A DNA stretch of 6,643 nucleotides from Phycisphaerales bacterium (GTDB lineage: Bacteria; Planctomycetota; Phycisphaerae; Sedimentisphaerales; Anaerohalosphaeraceae). The stretch spans positions 1 to 6,643 of the forward strand of contig DSDH01000654.1 in assembly GCA_011055475.1 (NCBI GenBank). The letters are read 5' to 3'. The stretch's first letter is position 1; each line of letters begins with the position of its first letter. A program made the position numbers and the translations under genes. Positions 1 through 5,996 of the stretch are shown in pieces. The notes beneath the pieces were generated by a model that made no database searches, was not told where the DNA came from, and was given only the letters and a program-made list of their open reading frames with translations.

Positions 1-55
1 CCTCACGACGTTTGCGAATAATCTGTCCCAGGCTCATGCCCAAAGTCTATCCGAG

Positions 56-101
56 TTTTTGCCCAACGCAAGCCCTTTTTTGGTAAACACACAACTTTTT
101 T
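56..101. promoter_or_regulatory. Three T-tracts in near-helical phase (possible curved DNA)
   Basis: Runs of T5, T6 and T6 begin at 56, 76 and 96, exactly 20 bp apart and each followed by G, in otherwise GC-rich DNA. The 20-bp spacing is close to two helical turns, a pattern known to bend DNA. The last tract ends 33 bp upstream of the -35 box of the first gene, so the region may act as an upstream activating or curved element. None of the runs follows a convincing hairpin, so a terminator for an upstream gene is less likely. The function is inferred. Confidence 0.3.
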
Positions 102-134
102 GAGGACTTCCCGTGTCCACGCCTCACTGGCCCG

Positions 135-163
135 TTGCACGACCTGCAACCCTGCGGTAGAAT
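135..163 (+). promoter_or_regulatory. Sigma70-type promoter for the 209-2850 operon
   Basis: A -35 box TTGCAC (135-140) and a -10 box TAGAAT (158-163) are separated by an optimal 17-bp spacer. Each box has one mismatch to TTGACA/TATAAT at a tolerated position or close to it. Transcription would begin near 170, giving a leader of about 39 nt before the ATG at 209. The position directly upstream of the operon and the absence of another good candidate support the call. The -10 box is flanked by inverted arms that may form an operator. Confidence 0.6.
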
Positions 164-170
164 CCGCGGG
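151..170. promoter_or_regulatory. Dyad centred on the -10 box (possible operator)
   Basis: The arms CCTGCGG (151-157) and CCGCGGG (164-170) are inverted repeats matching at 6 of 7 positions, with the hexamer TAGAAT at the exact centre. A dimeric repressor bound here would block RNA polymerase. The dyad is short and GC-rich, so chance is a real alternative, and no regulator gene is present in the window. Confidence 0.3.
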
Positions 171-208
171 GTTACGATTCAAGACACCAACCCAGCGGGA
201 AGGGGAAC

Positions 209-1927
209 ATGAATCCACAGGATCTGGAAAAATACAGCTCGGCCATCACGCTCTCGGACATGGAGGTGTTCGTGTTCCCCGAGCTGATGTACAGCCTCGT
301 CCTGGCCAACATCATGAGTCCCCTTATCTGGCGATGGCGGGAGGAGGACTGCTTTCGGCGGCTGGCGGGCAAGAGCCCGTACAAGCGGCTCATGCGGCTC
401 AAGCAGTACATCATGGACGAGTTCGAGTTCAACCTGGACCTGAACACCTGGGGTCTGACGCACAAGGACGTGGAGATCGCGCGGTTTTCCCCGTTCCTGT
501 CGCCCGAGGCGATTGCCCGGTCGAACGCCCTGTTCGGCTACGAGGGGGACCAGTACTACTTCGACGTGGACATCCGGCGGCACTTCGGGCTGGATCAGTA
601 CGAGGGGGACGTGATCCCCTACTGGAAGACCGAGACGGTCGAGGCGATGGCCGCGTTTCGCCTGAAGGAAGGCTACAAAACCGGCGCCGGCGAGTGCGTG
701 TCGCTGTCCACCCTCTATGCGGCCGCCGCGTTTGTCGTCTGCGGCATCCCGCTGGAGGACATCTTCCTGGTCCTCACGCCGCTGCATTCCCAGAACTTTA
801 TCGACATCAGCGACGGCGTGCTGACCAACAACCGGCGACTGGTCACCAAGAGCATGTGGTTCAACGGCACGGAGATCAGCAACAAGGCCCAGCGGGCCCT
901 TCGCAACGAACAGGTCACGATCGTCGCCCATCCCACTGGCTACGTTCATTGCCTGTACGAGCAGGCCACGATCGATCCGGCCGCCTACGAGCGCTTCCGC
1001 GACAGGCTGGCGGCGTACCTCTCGGCCGACCTGGATGCGCTGATGTTCGCCAATTTCCTGCGCACCCACCAGGAGTACCATCGTTACTTCCAGTTCTGCC
1101 GCCACAGCCGTGGCCGGGCCATGTTCGTCAAGGCCGAGGTGCTCTACAAGTACGAACACGGCAGCCCCTACCGCATCGCCGACCACACCTTCGACAAACT
1201 GCTCGACGAGGTCTCCGGCGACGATTATTCCGTCAGCAAGTGCATTGATCGACTCTGCGCCGAGCAGATGATGGCCTTCATCCGGTACGAGAAAATCGAC
1301 ATCCACCGTGCCGAGGATCGCCGCAGGTTGGCGACCTATGTCAAGGCCTTTATCCCCGATGCCGAGGCGTTTGCGGAAAAACTCTACGCCTTCATCCATC
1401 TCGAACCGCGCCTGCCCGACTCGGACAAGCAATACCTCAAGACCCCGCCGATTCAAGTCGACCCGGAGATGGACCGGCAACAGATCATCGAAGCGATCGA
1501 GGCCCTGCGACCGCACAACCCCACGGCCGATCTGGCCTTCTACGCCTATCGCGATATGACCCGGTGCCGCTGGGAGCCGTTTATCAAGGCCGCCCTGGAG
1601 CGCAACCCGGTTTCCGTGGAGCATTTCGCGCAGCGGCCCCTGTCGCAGGTTGTCGAGGCCCTCCGTGGCATGCCCGATCAGTCCATTTATGATGGGCCTC
1701 GGCTGGCCCAGCCCGATGAGGTGGTGAACTTCGGCGCCGGCGACGGCGTGGAAAAGGCGATCACACTGGCCAACGTCATCCACGCGCGGCGGCCGCAAGC
1801 ACGCCTGGACCTGGACATCGAACCCAACCAGGCCGTCGTCCGCACCGATGACGCGGCCTACGCGTTCGCATCCACCAAGGGCCTGCGTCATCGCATGCCC
1901 CTGGGACCCGGAGCGGACGAAGCATGA
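209..1927 (+). CDS. Uncharacterised 572-aa protein with a possible transglutaminase-like core
   Basis: I do not recognise a named family for the whole protein. No signal peptide or clear membrane segment is visible, so it is probably cytosolic. Residues 155-212 resemble a transglutaminase/papain-like core: a GxGEC segment places Cys163 at the start of a small-residue helix, GIP follows at 179-181, and TPLHSQNF (His193) is followed by a DG pair (Asp202) and TNNRR. This is the order Cys, His, Asp of that superfamily, but the assignment is inferred and the acid residue is uncertain. The aromatic and charged N-terminal 150 residues and the C-terminal half (about 250-572, mostly helical-looking) match nothing I know. 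The ATG at 209 is preceded by AAGGGG (200-205), a ribosome binding site at rather short spacing, and by a good promoter. The stop codon overlaps the start of the permease gene, implying translational coupling. Confidence 0.85.
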   Translation: MNPQDLEKYSSAITLSDMEVFVFPELMYSLVLANIMSPLIWRWREEDCFRRLAGKSPYKRLMRLKQYIMDEFEFNLDLNTWGLTHKDVEIARFSPFLSPEAIARSNALFGYEGDQYYFDVDIRRHFGLDQYEGDVIPYWKTETVEAMAAFRLKEGYKTGAGECVSLSTLYAAAAFVVCGIPLEDIFLVLTPLHSQNFIDISDGVLTNNRRLVTKSMWFNGTEISNKAQRALRNEQVTIVAHPTGYVHCLYEQATIDPAAYERFRDRLAAYLSADLDALMFANFLRTHQEYHRYFQFCRHSRGRAMFVKAEVLYKYEHGSPYRIADHTFDKLLDEVSGDDYSVSKCIDRLCAEQMMAFIRYEKIDIHRAEDRRRLATYVKAFIPDAEAFAEKLYAFIHLEPRLPDSDKQYLKTPPIQVDPEMDRQQIIEAIEALRPHNPTADLAFYAYRDMTRCRWEPFIKAALERNPVSVEHFAQRPLSQVVEALRGMPDQSIYDGPRLAQPDEVVNFGAGDGVEKAITLANVIHARRPQARLDLDIEPNQAVVRTDDAAYAFASTKGLRHRMPLGPGADEA

Positions 1928-2850
1928 TCCCGCCGAGGTCCTCGCGTATCGATCCCGCCGCCACGCTGGCCACGCTGGGGGCCCTGGTGTGCTGGTCCGT
2001 CGCGCCCATCTTCATCAAGCTGCTCACCGGCCCCGTCGATAGTTGGACGCAGAACCTCCTGCGTTACGGCGTGGCCTGCCTGTTCTGGCTTCCGTTCCTG
2101 GCCTGGTCGATCCGCACGGGCCGGTTCCACCGTCGGATCTGGCTGCTGGCCCTGGCGCCGGCCATACCGAACATCGTCCTGCAGGCCTTCTGGGCGGCGG
2201 CGTTCTACTATGTCGATCCGGCGTTCATGGACCTGATGGTCAAGTCCTCGGTCGTCTGGATCGCCGCCCTGTCGCTCTTTCTCTTTCCCCAGGAGCGGGC
2301 CCTGATCCGCAGCCGACGCTTCTGGGCGGGCATGGCCTTGGGCGTCACCGGCGTCGTGGGCGTGATTCTGTGCGATCCCAAGTTCCAGACCCCGCGGATC
2401 ACGGTGGGGACCGCCATGGCCCTGGCCGCGTCGTTCGGATGGGCGTTATACGCCCTGAGCGTGCGCATCGCGTTGCGGCACGTCGATTCACGCGTGGGGT
2501 TTTCCGTCATCAGCCTCTACACCACCGCCGGCCTGGCCCTGTTGGCCGCCCTGTTCGGCAATGTTTCAGAGTGCGTCGGCATGCCCCTCAAAGCATGGAT
2601 CTGGGTGATCGTCTCGGCCATCCTGGGCATCGCCCTCAGCCACGTCCTGTTCTATAGCGCCATCAAGCGCATCGGCGCCACGATCCCCTCCCTCGTCCTG
2701 CTGGCCACGCCCGTGTGCGTTCTGGCCCTGTCGTCGATCATCATCGGCGAGGCCTTTGCGCCGGGCCAGATCGTCTTCGGCCTGGTGCTGCTCGGTGGAG
2801 CCGCCCTGGCCATCTGGGCCCAGGAGCACCTTGGTCGACGCAGGATTTGA
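1924..2850 (+). CDS. DMT-superfamily permease, EamA family
   Basis: A 308-residue inner-membrane protein of the length typical for EamA-type drug/metabolite transporters. It shows about ten hydrophobic helices arranged as two homologous halves: roughly residues 13-148, beginning GALVCWSVAPIFIK and ending near ALGVTGVVGVIL, and roughly 160-300, beginning AMALAASFGWALYALSVR. Family hallmarks are the SHVLFYSAIKRIGA segment, the run of helix around LATPVCVLALSSIIIGEAF with the conserved GE, and a basic cytosolic tail (GRRRI). Substrates of this family range from amino acids to nucleotide precursors and cannot be deduced here. The start overlaps the stop of the upstream gene by four bases (ATGA), with a weak GGAG at 1910-1913, so expression probably depends on translation of the first gene. 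The substrate may relate to whatever that protein makes or consumes, which is an inference from coupling only. Confidence 0.9.
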   Translation: MIPPRSSRIDPAATLATLGALVCWSVAPIFIKLLTGPVDSWTQNLLRYGVACLFWLPFLAWSIRTGRFHRRIWLLALAPAIPNIVLQAFWAAAFYYVDPAFMDLMVKSSVVWIAALSLFLFPQERALIRSRRFWAGMALGVTGVVGVILCDPKFQTPRITVGTAMALAASFGWALYALSVRIALRHVDSRVGFSVISLYTTAGLALLAALFGNVSECVGMPLKAWIWVIVSAILGIALSHVLFYSAIKRIGATIPSLVLLATPVCVLALSSIIIGEAFAPGQIVFGLVLLGGAALAIWAQEHLGRRRI

Positions 2851-2930
2851 GATTCCTCCGGAATGCTGTTGTCCGTGCGTTAGCCAATCCCCACCGGCCG
2901 TGGTGGAACAAGCAACGGCGACGCACGAAA

Positions 2931-2965
2931 ACGTCCCTCGCGGGCGCCCATGCCCGGAGGGACGT
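2931..2965 (-). terminator. Bulged intrinsic terminator in the convergent gap
   Basis: The outer arms 2931-2939 and 2957-2965 are perfect 9-bp complements. The inner arms CGGGC (2941-2945) and GCCCG (2952-2956) add 5 bp, with one bulged base at 2940 and a six-base loop. Read on the minus strand, the stem is followed by a TTTT run (2931-2928), as expected for a terminator placed 26 bases after the stop of the htrA-like gene at 2992. On the plus strand no T-run follows, although the stem could still limit read-through from the permease gene, which ends at 2850. No gene is seen in 2851-2991. Confidence 0.65.
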
Positions 2966-2991
2966 CGCTTGACATGTGTGGAAGTCCGCCG

Positions 2992-4413
2992 CTATTCGAG
3001 CGGCAGCAGAATGTACTGAATGTAATACTCCGTCTGAATCCGCAGGAGCACCCGGTCGCGCGCCTTGTCTACGACTTGGTTAAACTCCTCGACACTCTGC
3101 ACTCGCTGCCGGTTCACGCTCAGGATCAGCATCCCCGGCCGAATCCCCGCCTTGTAGGCCGCGCTCTCGGGCGCCACCTCCGTGATGATCACCCCCTGAC
3201 CGGGCCTGTAGCCGAATTCCCTGGCCAGTTGCGCATCCAGATCCTGCACATGGATACCGAGCCGGTTGACGGCGCCCTCGGCGTGGGCGATCTCTTCACG
3301 GCTGCCGATGGTGACCGTGATCGTGCGGCGCTTGCCGTCCCGCCAGATGAGCAGCTCCGTGGTGGCGCCCGGCGCCATCATCCCGATCATCGTGCGGAAC
3401 GCGTCCCAATCGCGGACCTCCTTGCCGTCGACCTCCAGCACGATGTCATCCGGCTGCAAGCCGGCCTTCTCCGCGGGCGAGTCCGGCTGCACCGTGGCGA
3501 TCAGGGCCCCGCGGTTACTCTCCAGGCCGAACTCGCGGGCCAACTCCTGCGTCAGGCCAAACCGACTGGTACCGACGCCCAGGTAGCCCCGCACGATCTT
3601 TCCCCCGCTGAGGAGCTGGTCCTTGACGAACTTGGCCATGTTGATGGGAATCGCGAACCCGATGCCCATGTAGCCGCCGCTTTGGCTGTAGATCGCGGTG
3701 TTCATTCCCACCGCCTCGCCGTTCAGGTTGAGCAGCGGACCGCCGCTGTTGCCCGGGTTGATCGCGGCATCCGTCTGGATAAAATCCTCGTAGCCGCCCT
3801 CTTCCCCCAGGATGCCCACGGCGCGGCCCTTGGCGCTGACCACGCCCACCGTCACCGTCTGGGCCAGCCGGAAGGGGTTGCCCACGGCGATCACCCACTC
3901 GCCGATCTCCAGCTTGTCCGAATCCCCCAGAGGGATCGTCGGCAGGTTCTCTCCCTCGATCTTGATGAGGGCCACGTCGCTCTTCGGATCGGCCCCGATA
4001 AGCTTGGCCTCGAACTCCCGGCCGTCGTTGAGCGTCACTAGAATCTTATCCGACTGCCCCACCACGTGGTTATTGCTGAGAATGTAGCCGTCGGAGCTGA
4101 TAATAAATCCCGATCCCTGGCCCCGCTGGACCCGACGCTCCGGCGTCGGACGGCCGCGGTCCCCGAAGAACCGACGGAAGAACTCATCCTCGAACGGAGA
4201 GCCAAACCCATACGGACTGTTGACCTCCACCGTCCGCTCCACGTAAACCGACACCACCGCCGGAATCGCCTTCTTGGCAACCGCCGAAAAGGCCTTGCTC
4301 GTCTCCCGCAACGTCTGCAGCCCATCGTCGGCCCGCGCGCCGAGCGCGACCGGTCCGCACGCCATAACCATGATCAGCAGTCCCAGCAAAGTTGCCTTTG
4401 TTGCTTTCATCAT
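2992..4413 (-). CDS. htrA/degQ-like: Do/Deg-type periplasmic serine protease (HtrA family) with two PDZ domains
   Basis: A 473-residue protease/chaperone that degrades or refolds damaged envelope proteins. Residues 1-28 form a signal peptide: basic start, hydrophobic LLGLLIMVMA, then either a type I site after AxA (ARA, 26-28) or a weak lipobox at Cys19. The trypsin-like domain (about 40-265) has the complete triad His116 (SNNHVV), Asp146 (SDVALIKI) and Ser223 (NPGNSGGP), and a long LA loop at about 63-95 rich in Phe and Arg, as in DegP/DegQ. PDZ1 (about 276-370) begins with the carboxylate-binding GYLGV; PDZ2 (about 386-465) is complete. Length matches the Do family. The leader carries AAAGGAAGGAACG just before tandem ATGs at 4413 and 4410; either could initiate. 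It lies downstream of hsp20 on the same strand and is probably co-transcribed. Nothing catalytic is missing. Confidence 0.95.
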   Translation of the reverse strand: MMKATKATLLGLLIMVMACGPVALGARADDGLQTLRETSKAFSAVAKKAIPAVVSVYVERTVEVNSPYGFGSPFEDEFFRRFFGDRGRPTPERRVQRGQGSGFIISSDGYILSNNHVVGQSDKILVTLNDGREFEAKLIGADPKSDVALIKIEGENLPTIPLGDSDKLEIGEWVIAVGNPFRLAQTVTVGVVSAKGRAVGILGEEGGYEDFIQTDAAINPGNSGGPLLNLNGEAVGMNTAIYSQSGGYMGIGFAIPINMAKFVKDQLLSGGKIVRGYLGVGTSRFGLTQELAREFGLESNRGALIATVQPDSPAEKAGLQPDDIVLEVDGKEVRDWDAFRTMIGMMAPGATTELLIWRDGKRRTITVTIGSREEIAHAEGAVNRLGIHVQDLDAQLAREFGYRPGQGVIITEVAPESAAYKAGIRPGMLILSVNRQRVQSVEEFNQVVDKARDRVLLRIQTEYYIQYILLPLE

Positions 4414-4452
4414 CGTTCCTTCCTTTCGCTCATTGCTCCGCCATACAGATTT

Positions 4453-4477
4453 CGGCCGAGCCGTGTCGGCTCGGCCG
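4453..4477 (-). other. Perfect 10-bp hairpin between the hsp20 and htrA-like genes
   Basis: The arms CGGCCGAGCC (4453-4462) and GGCTCGGCCG (4468-4477) are perfectly complementary around a five-base loop. The stem lies 17 bases downstream of the hsp20 stop and 39 bases before the htrA-like ATG. No T-run follows on either strand (the minus strand continues AAATCTG), so it is not a canonical intrinsic terminator. It may act as a partial terminator, an RNA-processing or 3'-end-stabilising stem that sets the ratio of the two products. Confidence 0.55.
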
Positions 4478-4494
4478 CCTTGTCGAATCTCACC

Positions 4495-4998
4495 TCATCC
4501 CACGTGAACGGGAATCGTCTTGACGCTCTCTTCTTCGTGCGCCGCCTTGGGCAACTTGATCTTCAGAACCCCCTTGCGGAGTTTCGCCTCGGCCCGGTCC
4601 GTTTCTACTTCCGCGGGCAGACCGATAACCCGCTCGAAGGCGCCGCAGCGAATCTCCCGTCGGACGCAGTTGTCCCCGTGGGATTCGTGGTCTTCCTCGC
4701 GCCGGCCGCGGAGGATCACCCGATCCCCCTGGACGGTGACTTCGAGATCCTTCTCATCCATGCCGGCCACCTCCGCCGTCACGTAGACGTGTCTGCGATC
4801 CTCGGTGACGTTGACCCGAGGGGCGAAGTCACCCCCTATACGGTCCCACCGACTCCAGCCCCAGGGCAACACGCCGCCGAAGACGTCCTCGAACAGGTCG
4901 CCGGCCCAATGCTCCATCGCCCAGAAGGGATCCGCCGCGGGCCGAACCGCGAGGTTCCGTTTCTTCCCGAAGGGAATCAACGCCTTGAGCCTTTTCAT
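4495..4998 (-). CDS. Hsp20/alpha-crystallin family small heat-shock protein
   Basis: A 167-residue ATP-independent holdase that binds unfolding proteins in the cytoplasm and keeps them soluble for Hsp70/ClpB. The N-terminal arm (1-57) is rich in Trp and Phe (DPFWAMEHW, LPWGWSRW), as usual for oligomerisation and client contacts. The alpha-crystallin domain (about 58-151) starts FAPRVNVTED, contains AEVAGMDEKDLEVTVQGD, and ends with the family signature AxxxxGVL (Ala138, Gly143-Leu145) followed by KIKLP. The C-terminal tail carries the IxV anchor IPV (162-164). Cys111 and Cys118 in the mid-domain are a little unusual. The start is fixed by an excellent ribosome binding site, AAAGGAGGTG at 5015-5006, seven bases before the ATG. 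It is first in a likely operon with the htrA-like protease. No CIRCE or sigma32 site was found upstream; a sigma54-like box is present. Confidence 0.95.
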   Translation of the reverse strand: MKRLKALIPFGKKRNLAVRPAADPFWAMEHWAGDLFEDVFGGVLPWGWSRWDRIGGDFAPRVNVTEDRRHVYVTAEVAGMDEKDLEVTVQGDRVILRGRREEDHESHGDNCVRREIRCGAFERVIGLPAEVETDRAEAKLRKGVLKIKLPKAAHEEESVKTIPVHVG

Positions 4999-5005
4999 CG
5001 CAAAA

Positions 5006-5015
5006 CACCTCCTTT
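5006..5015 (-). promoter_or_regulatory. Near-perfect ribosome binding site of hsp20
   Basis: On the minus strand AAAGGAGGTG is an extended match to the 16S rRNA anti-Shine-Dalgarno sequence, separated by TTTTGCG from the ATG ending at 4998. It is much stronger than the sites of the other genes here and fits a protein needed in large amounts. The 11 bases at 5020-5010 on the minus strand (GAGCGAAAGGA) recur exactly in the leader of the htrA-like gene at 4431-4421. Confidence 0.8.
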
Positions 5016-5093
5016 CGCTCTGTCTTCAGTGCTACGTCATTCGCAACCGATGTGTGCATTTTTTGCTGAGCCATTGGCCGCAGAAGAAAGTGG

Positions 5094-5110
5094 TACAAAC
5101 GCCGTGCCAG
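5094..5110 (-). promoter_or_regulatory. Sigma54-like promoter candidate upstream of hsp20
   Basis: The minus strand reads CTGGCACG, four bases, TTGTA. The -24 half matches the sigma54 consensus (TGGCACG) and the spacing is correct; the -12 half has T in place of the conserved C of TTGCA. Transcription would start near 5083, leaving an 85-nt leader. E. coli ibpB is a known small heat-shock gene with a sigma54 promoter, so this would not be without precedent. The defective -12 base, and the fact that the box is part of a TGGYAC/GTGCCA inverted repeat, keep confidence low. Confidence 0.25.
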
Positions 5111-5213
5111 AAAAAGGCCCATTGTCTGCAAGCAGTTTTTGGAACGGCACTTACGTAGACGCAGATGGAACAGGGTTCTTACACAGATCCTGCCAGTTTT
5201 GCAGAAAGGCGGC

Positions 5214-5290
5214 TGTAAGGCGGCGCTCAAAGTGGCGCAGATGTAAGGCGGCGCTTAAAGTGGCGCAGAGCGGCGCTAAAATGGCACAAG
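5214..5290. repeat. 28-bp tandem repeat, 2.75 copies
   Basis: Copies at 5214-5241 and 5242-5269 are adjacent and differ at a single base (C or T at position 15, that is 5228 versus 5256). A third, shortened and diverged copy runs 5270-5290 and lacks the TGTAAG head. The repeat core on the plus strand is GGCGGCGCTYAAAGTGGCGC. A weaker related segment (AAAGTGGTACAAACG) occurs at 5087-5101, inside the sigma54-like box. Short direct repeats of this kind occur at the tips of some insertion sequences (IS21-type ends carry several) and as arrays of regulator sites. No transposase gene is present, so an IS scar is only one explanation. Confidence 0.7.
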
Positions 5291-5405
5291 GGTAGGCGCA
5301 AAAAATCTCCGCTCCCAGATTGCCCATTTTCTCACGATCCGGGCAACCGGAACGGCCATGAATGCGTTTTCAATCCCCCTTTTACCGGCGATTAAACCCT
5401 TCTGG

Positions 5406-5441
5406 AAAAGACCGGGCGGCGATCAGCGCTCAGCCGCCCGG
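5406..5441 (-). terminator. Intrinsic terminator of the phage cassette
   Basis: CCGGGCGGC (5412-5420) and GCCGCCCGG (5433-5441) form a perfect 9-bp GC-rich stem with a 12-base loop. Read on the minus strand the stem is followed directly by TCTTTT (5411-5406), a classical rho-independent layout. It begins 22 bases after the stop codon of the small phage-type gene (5464) and so closes the capsid transcription unit before the repeat region and hsp20. Confidence 0.8.
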
Positions 5442-5463
5442 CCACCCGAAAGGAACGACCTCT

Positions 5464-5907
5464 CTACGCCTTGACCAGCTCCGCAAGCCCCATCCCGTCG
5501 GCGTCGAACGTCGCCTTGGCCCGGCGGCTCAAGAGGCACACGCCGCACAGCGCGCCCCCCGTGTTGTTCCCCGCCGTCGGGGCGTTGATTCGCATGTACC
5601 GCTTGTGCGTTCGCCGAAGATCCACGTGGATCCCGAAGACCTTGTCGTCGTCCGCCGCGATCACCGCCGACAGGGCGGCGCCGTCCACCGCCTCGTAGCT
5701 GCCGCCCGGCGTATCGCATTCCTCAATGAACGGTTCCGTGGAATCGTCCCCGCTGCCTATGGCCACGTCGGTTGTCCCGACGGCCAGCAGGAACAGGGCC
5801 TCGTTGGCCTCGCTCGTATCGACATACGTGTTCCCGTCGAACGCGCCGTTGTTCTTCACCTGCGGCGGGACCAGGACCACGACCTTGCTTTCCAAAATGC
5901 TCTGCAT
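5464..5907 (-). CDS. Small probable phage virion protein downstream of the capsid gene
   Basis: A 147-residue protein without signal peptide or membrane helix. Its layout recalls the small structural proteins often found next to phage major capsid genes: a strand-rich segment ALFLLAVGTTDVAIGSGDD (37-55), a GGSYEAVDGAALSAVIAADDD stretch (68-88), then VDLRRTHKRYMRI (95-107) and a short hydrophobic end segment (GGALCGVCLL, 117-126). I infer a decoration, stabilisation or head-associated role from this resemblance and from position; no enzymatic motif is present. The closely spaced Cys121 and Cys124 are an oddity. The ATG ending at 5905-5907 is preceded by GAGGTG four bases upstream. It follows the capsid gene after an 89-bp gap and is the last gene before a strong terminator. 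Confidence 0.7.
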   Translation of the reverse strand: MQSILESKVVVLVPPQVKNNGAFDGNTYVDTSEANEALFLLAVGTTDVAIGSGDDSTEPFIEECDTPGGSYEAVDGAALSAVIAADDDKVFGIHVDLRRTHKRYMRINAPTAGNNTGGALCGVCLLSRRAKATFDADGMGLAELVKA

Positions 5908-5964
5908 GATTCACCTCACATTCTCAAAGGGTGGGCCGGGGACCGAGGCCCCCGACCCGCCTGA

Positions 5965-5984
5965 CCGCAGAAGTCCATCTGCGG
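5965..5984 (-). other. Hairpin between capsid and small virion gene
   Basis: CCGCAGA (5965-5971) and TCTGCGG (5978-5984) form a 7-bp stem with a six-base loop, 12 bases downstream of the capsid stop codon. A second, imperfect GC-rich stem follows at about 5933-5957. No T-run follows on the minus strand, so read-through into the small virion gene is expected; a role as an RNA-processing or attenuating stem is possible. Confidence 0.4.
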
Positions 5985-5996
5985 CCCGTCGCCTTT

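Larger units (their letters stand above)
5016..5463. other. Gene-free junction region between stress genes and phage genes
   Basis: I see no convincing coding sequence in this roughly 450-bp stretch; the frames open here give proteins with no recognisable motif that only continue into antisense or off-frame reading of hsp20. It contains the hsp20 leader, a sigma54-like box, a 28-bp tandem repeat array with more degenerate relatives nearby, a small stem with a GCAA tetraloop (TCCGG at 5338-5342 and CCGGA at 5347-5351), and the terminator of the phage cassette. It is less GC-rich than the flanking genes in 5030-5200 and 5290-5410, which fits scarred or imported DNA. Confidence 0.5.

Noticed and set aside
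179..1891. A 570-codon open frame on the minus strand opposite the first gene
   Set aside because: It mirrors the GC-rich codons of the plus-strand gene, has a low-complexity Gly/Val/Arg-rich translation with no domain, and lacks its own promoter or ribosome binding site.
2852..2864. Short inverted repeat directly after the permease stop codon
   Set aside because: A 5-bp stem with a three-base loop and no T-run is too small for a terminator; the 2931-2965 stem is the better candidate.
2950..4041. A 363-codon plus-strand frame opposite the protease gene
   Set aside because: It is antisense to a clearly conserved HtrA-type coding sequence and its translation shows no recognisable motif.
5028..5036. 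Half of a CIRCE element (AGTGCTA core) upstream of hsp20
   Set aside because: Seven of nine bases match one arm, but no second arm occurs at the required nine-base spacing.
5087..5290. Possible CRISPR array
   Set aside because: The 28-bp units abut each other with no spacers between them, so this is a tandem repeat.
4066..5295. A 409-codon plus-strand frame crossing the hsp20 gene and the intergenic region
   Set aside because: It spans antisense of two well-supported genes plus repeats, and its translation has no domain or start signal.
5320..5346. Stem TTGCCC/GGGCAA in the junction region
   Set aside because: Only six base pairs around a 15-base loop, competing with the tighter GCAA-loop stem at 5338-5351; too weak to call a structured RNA.
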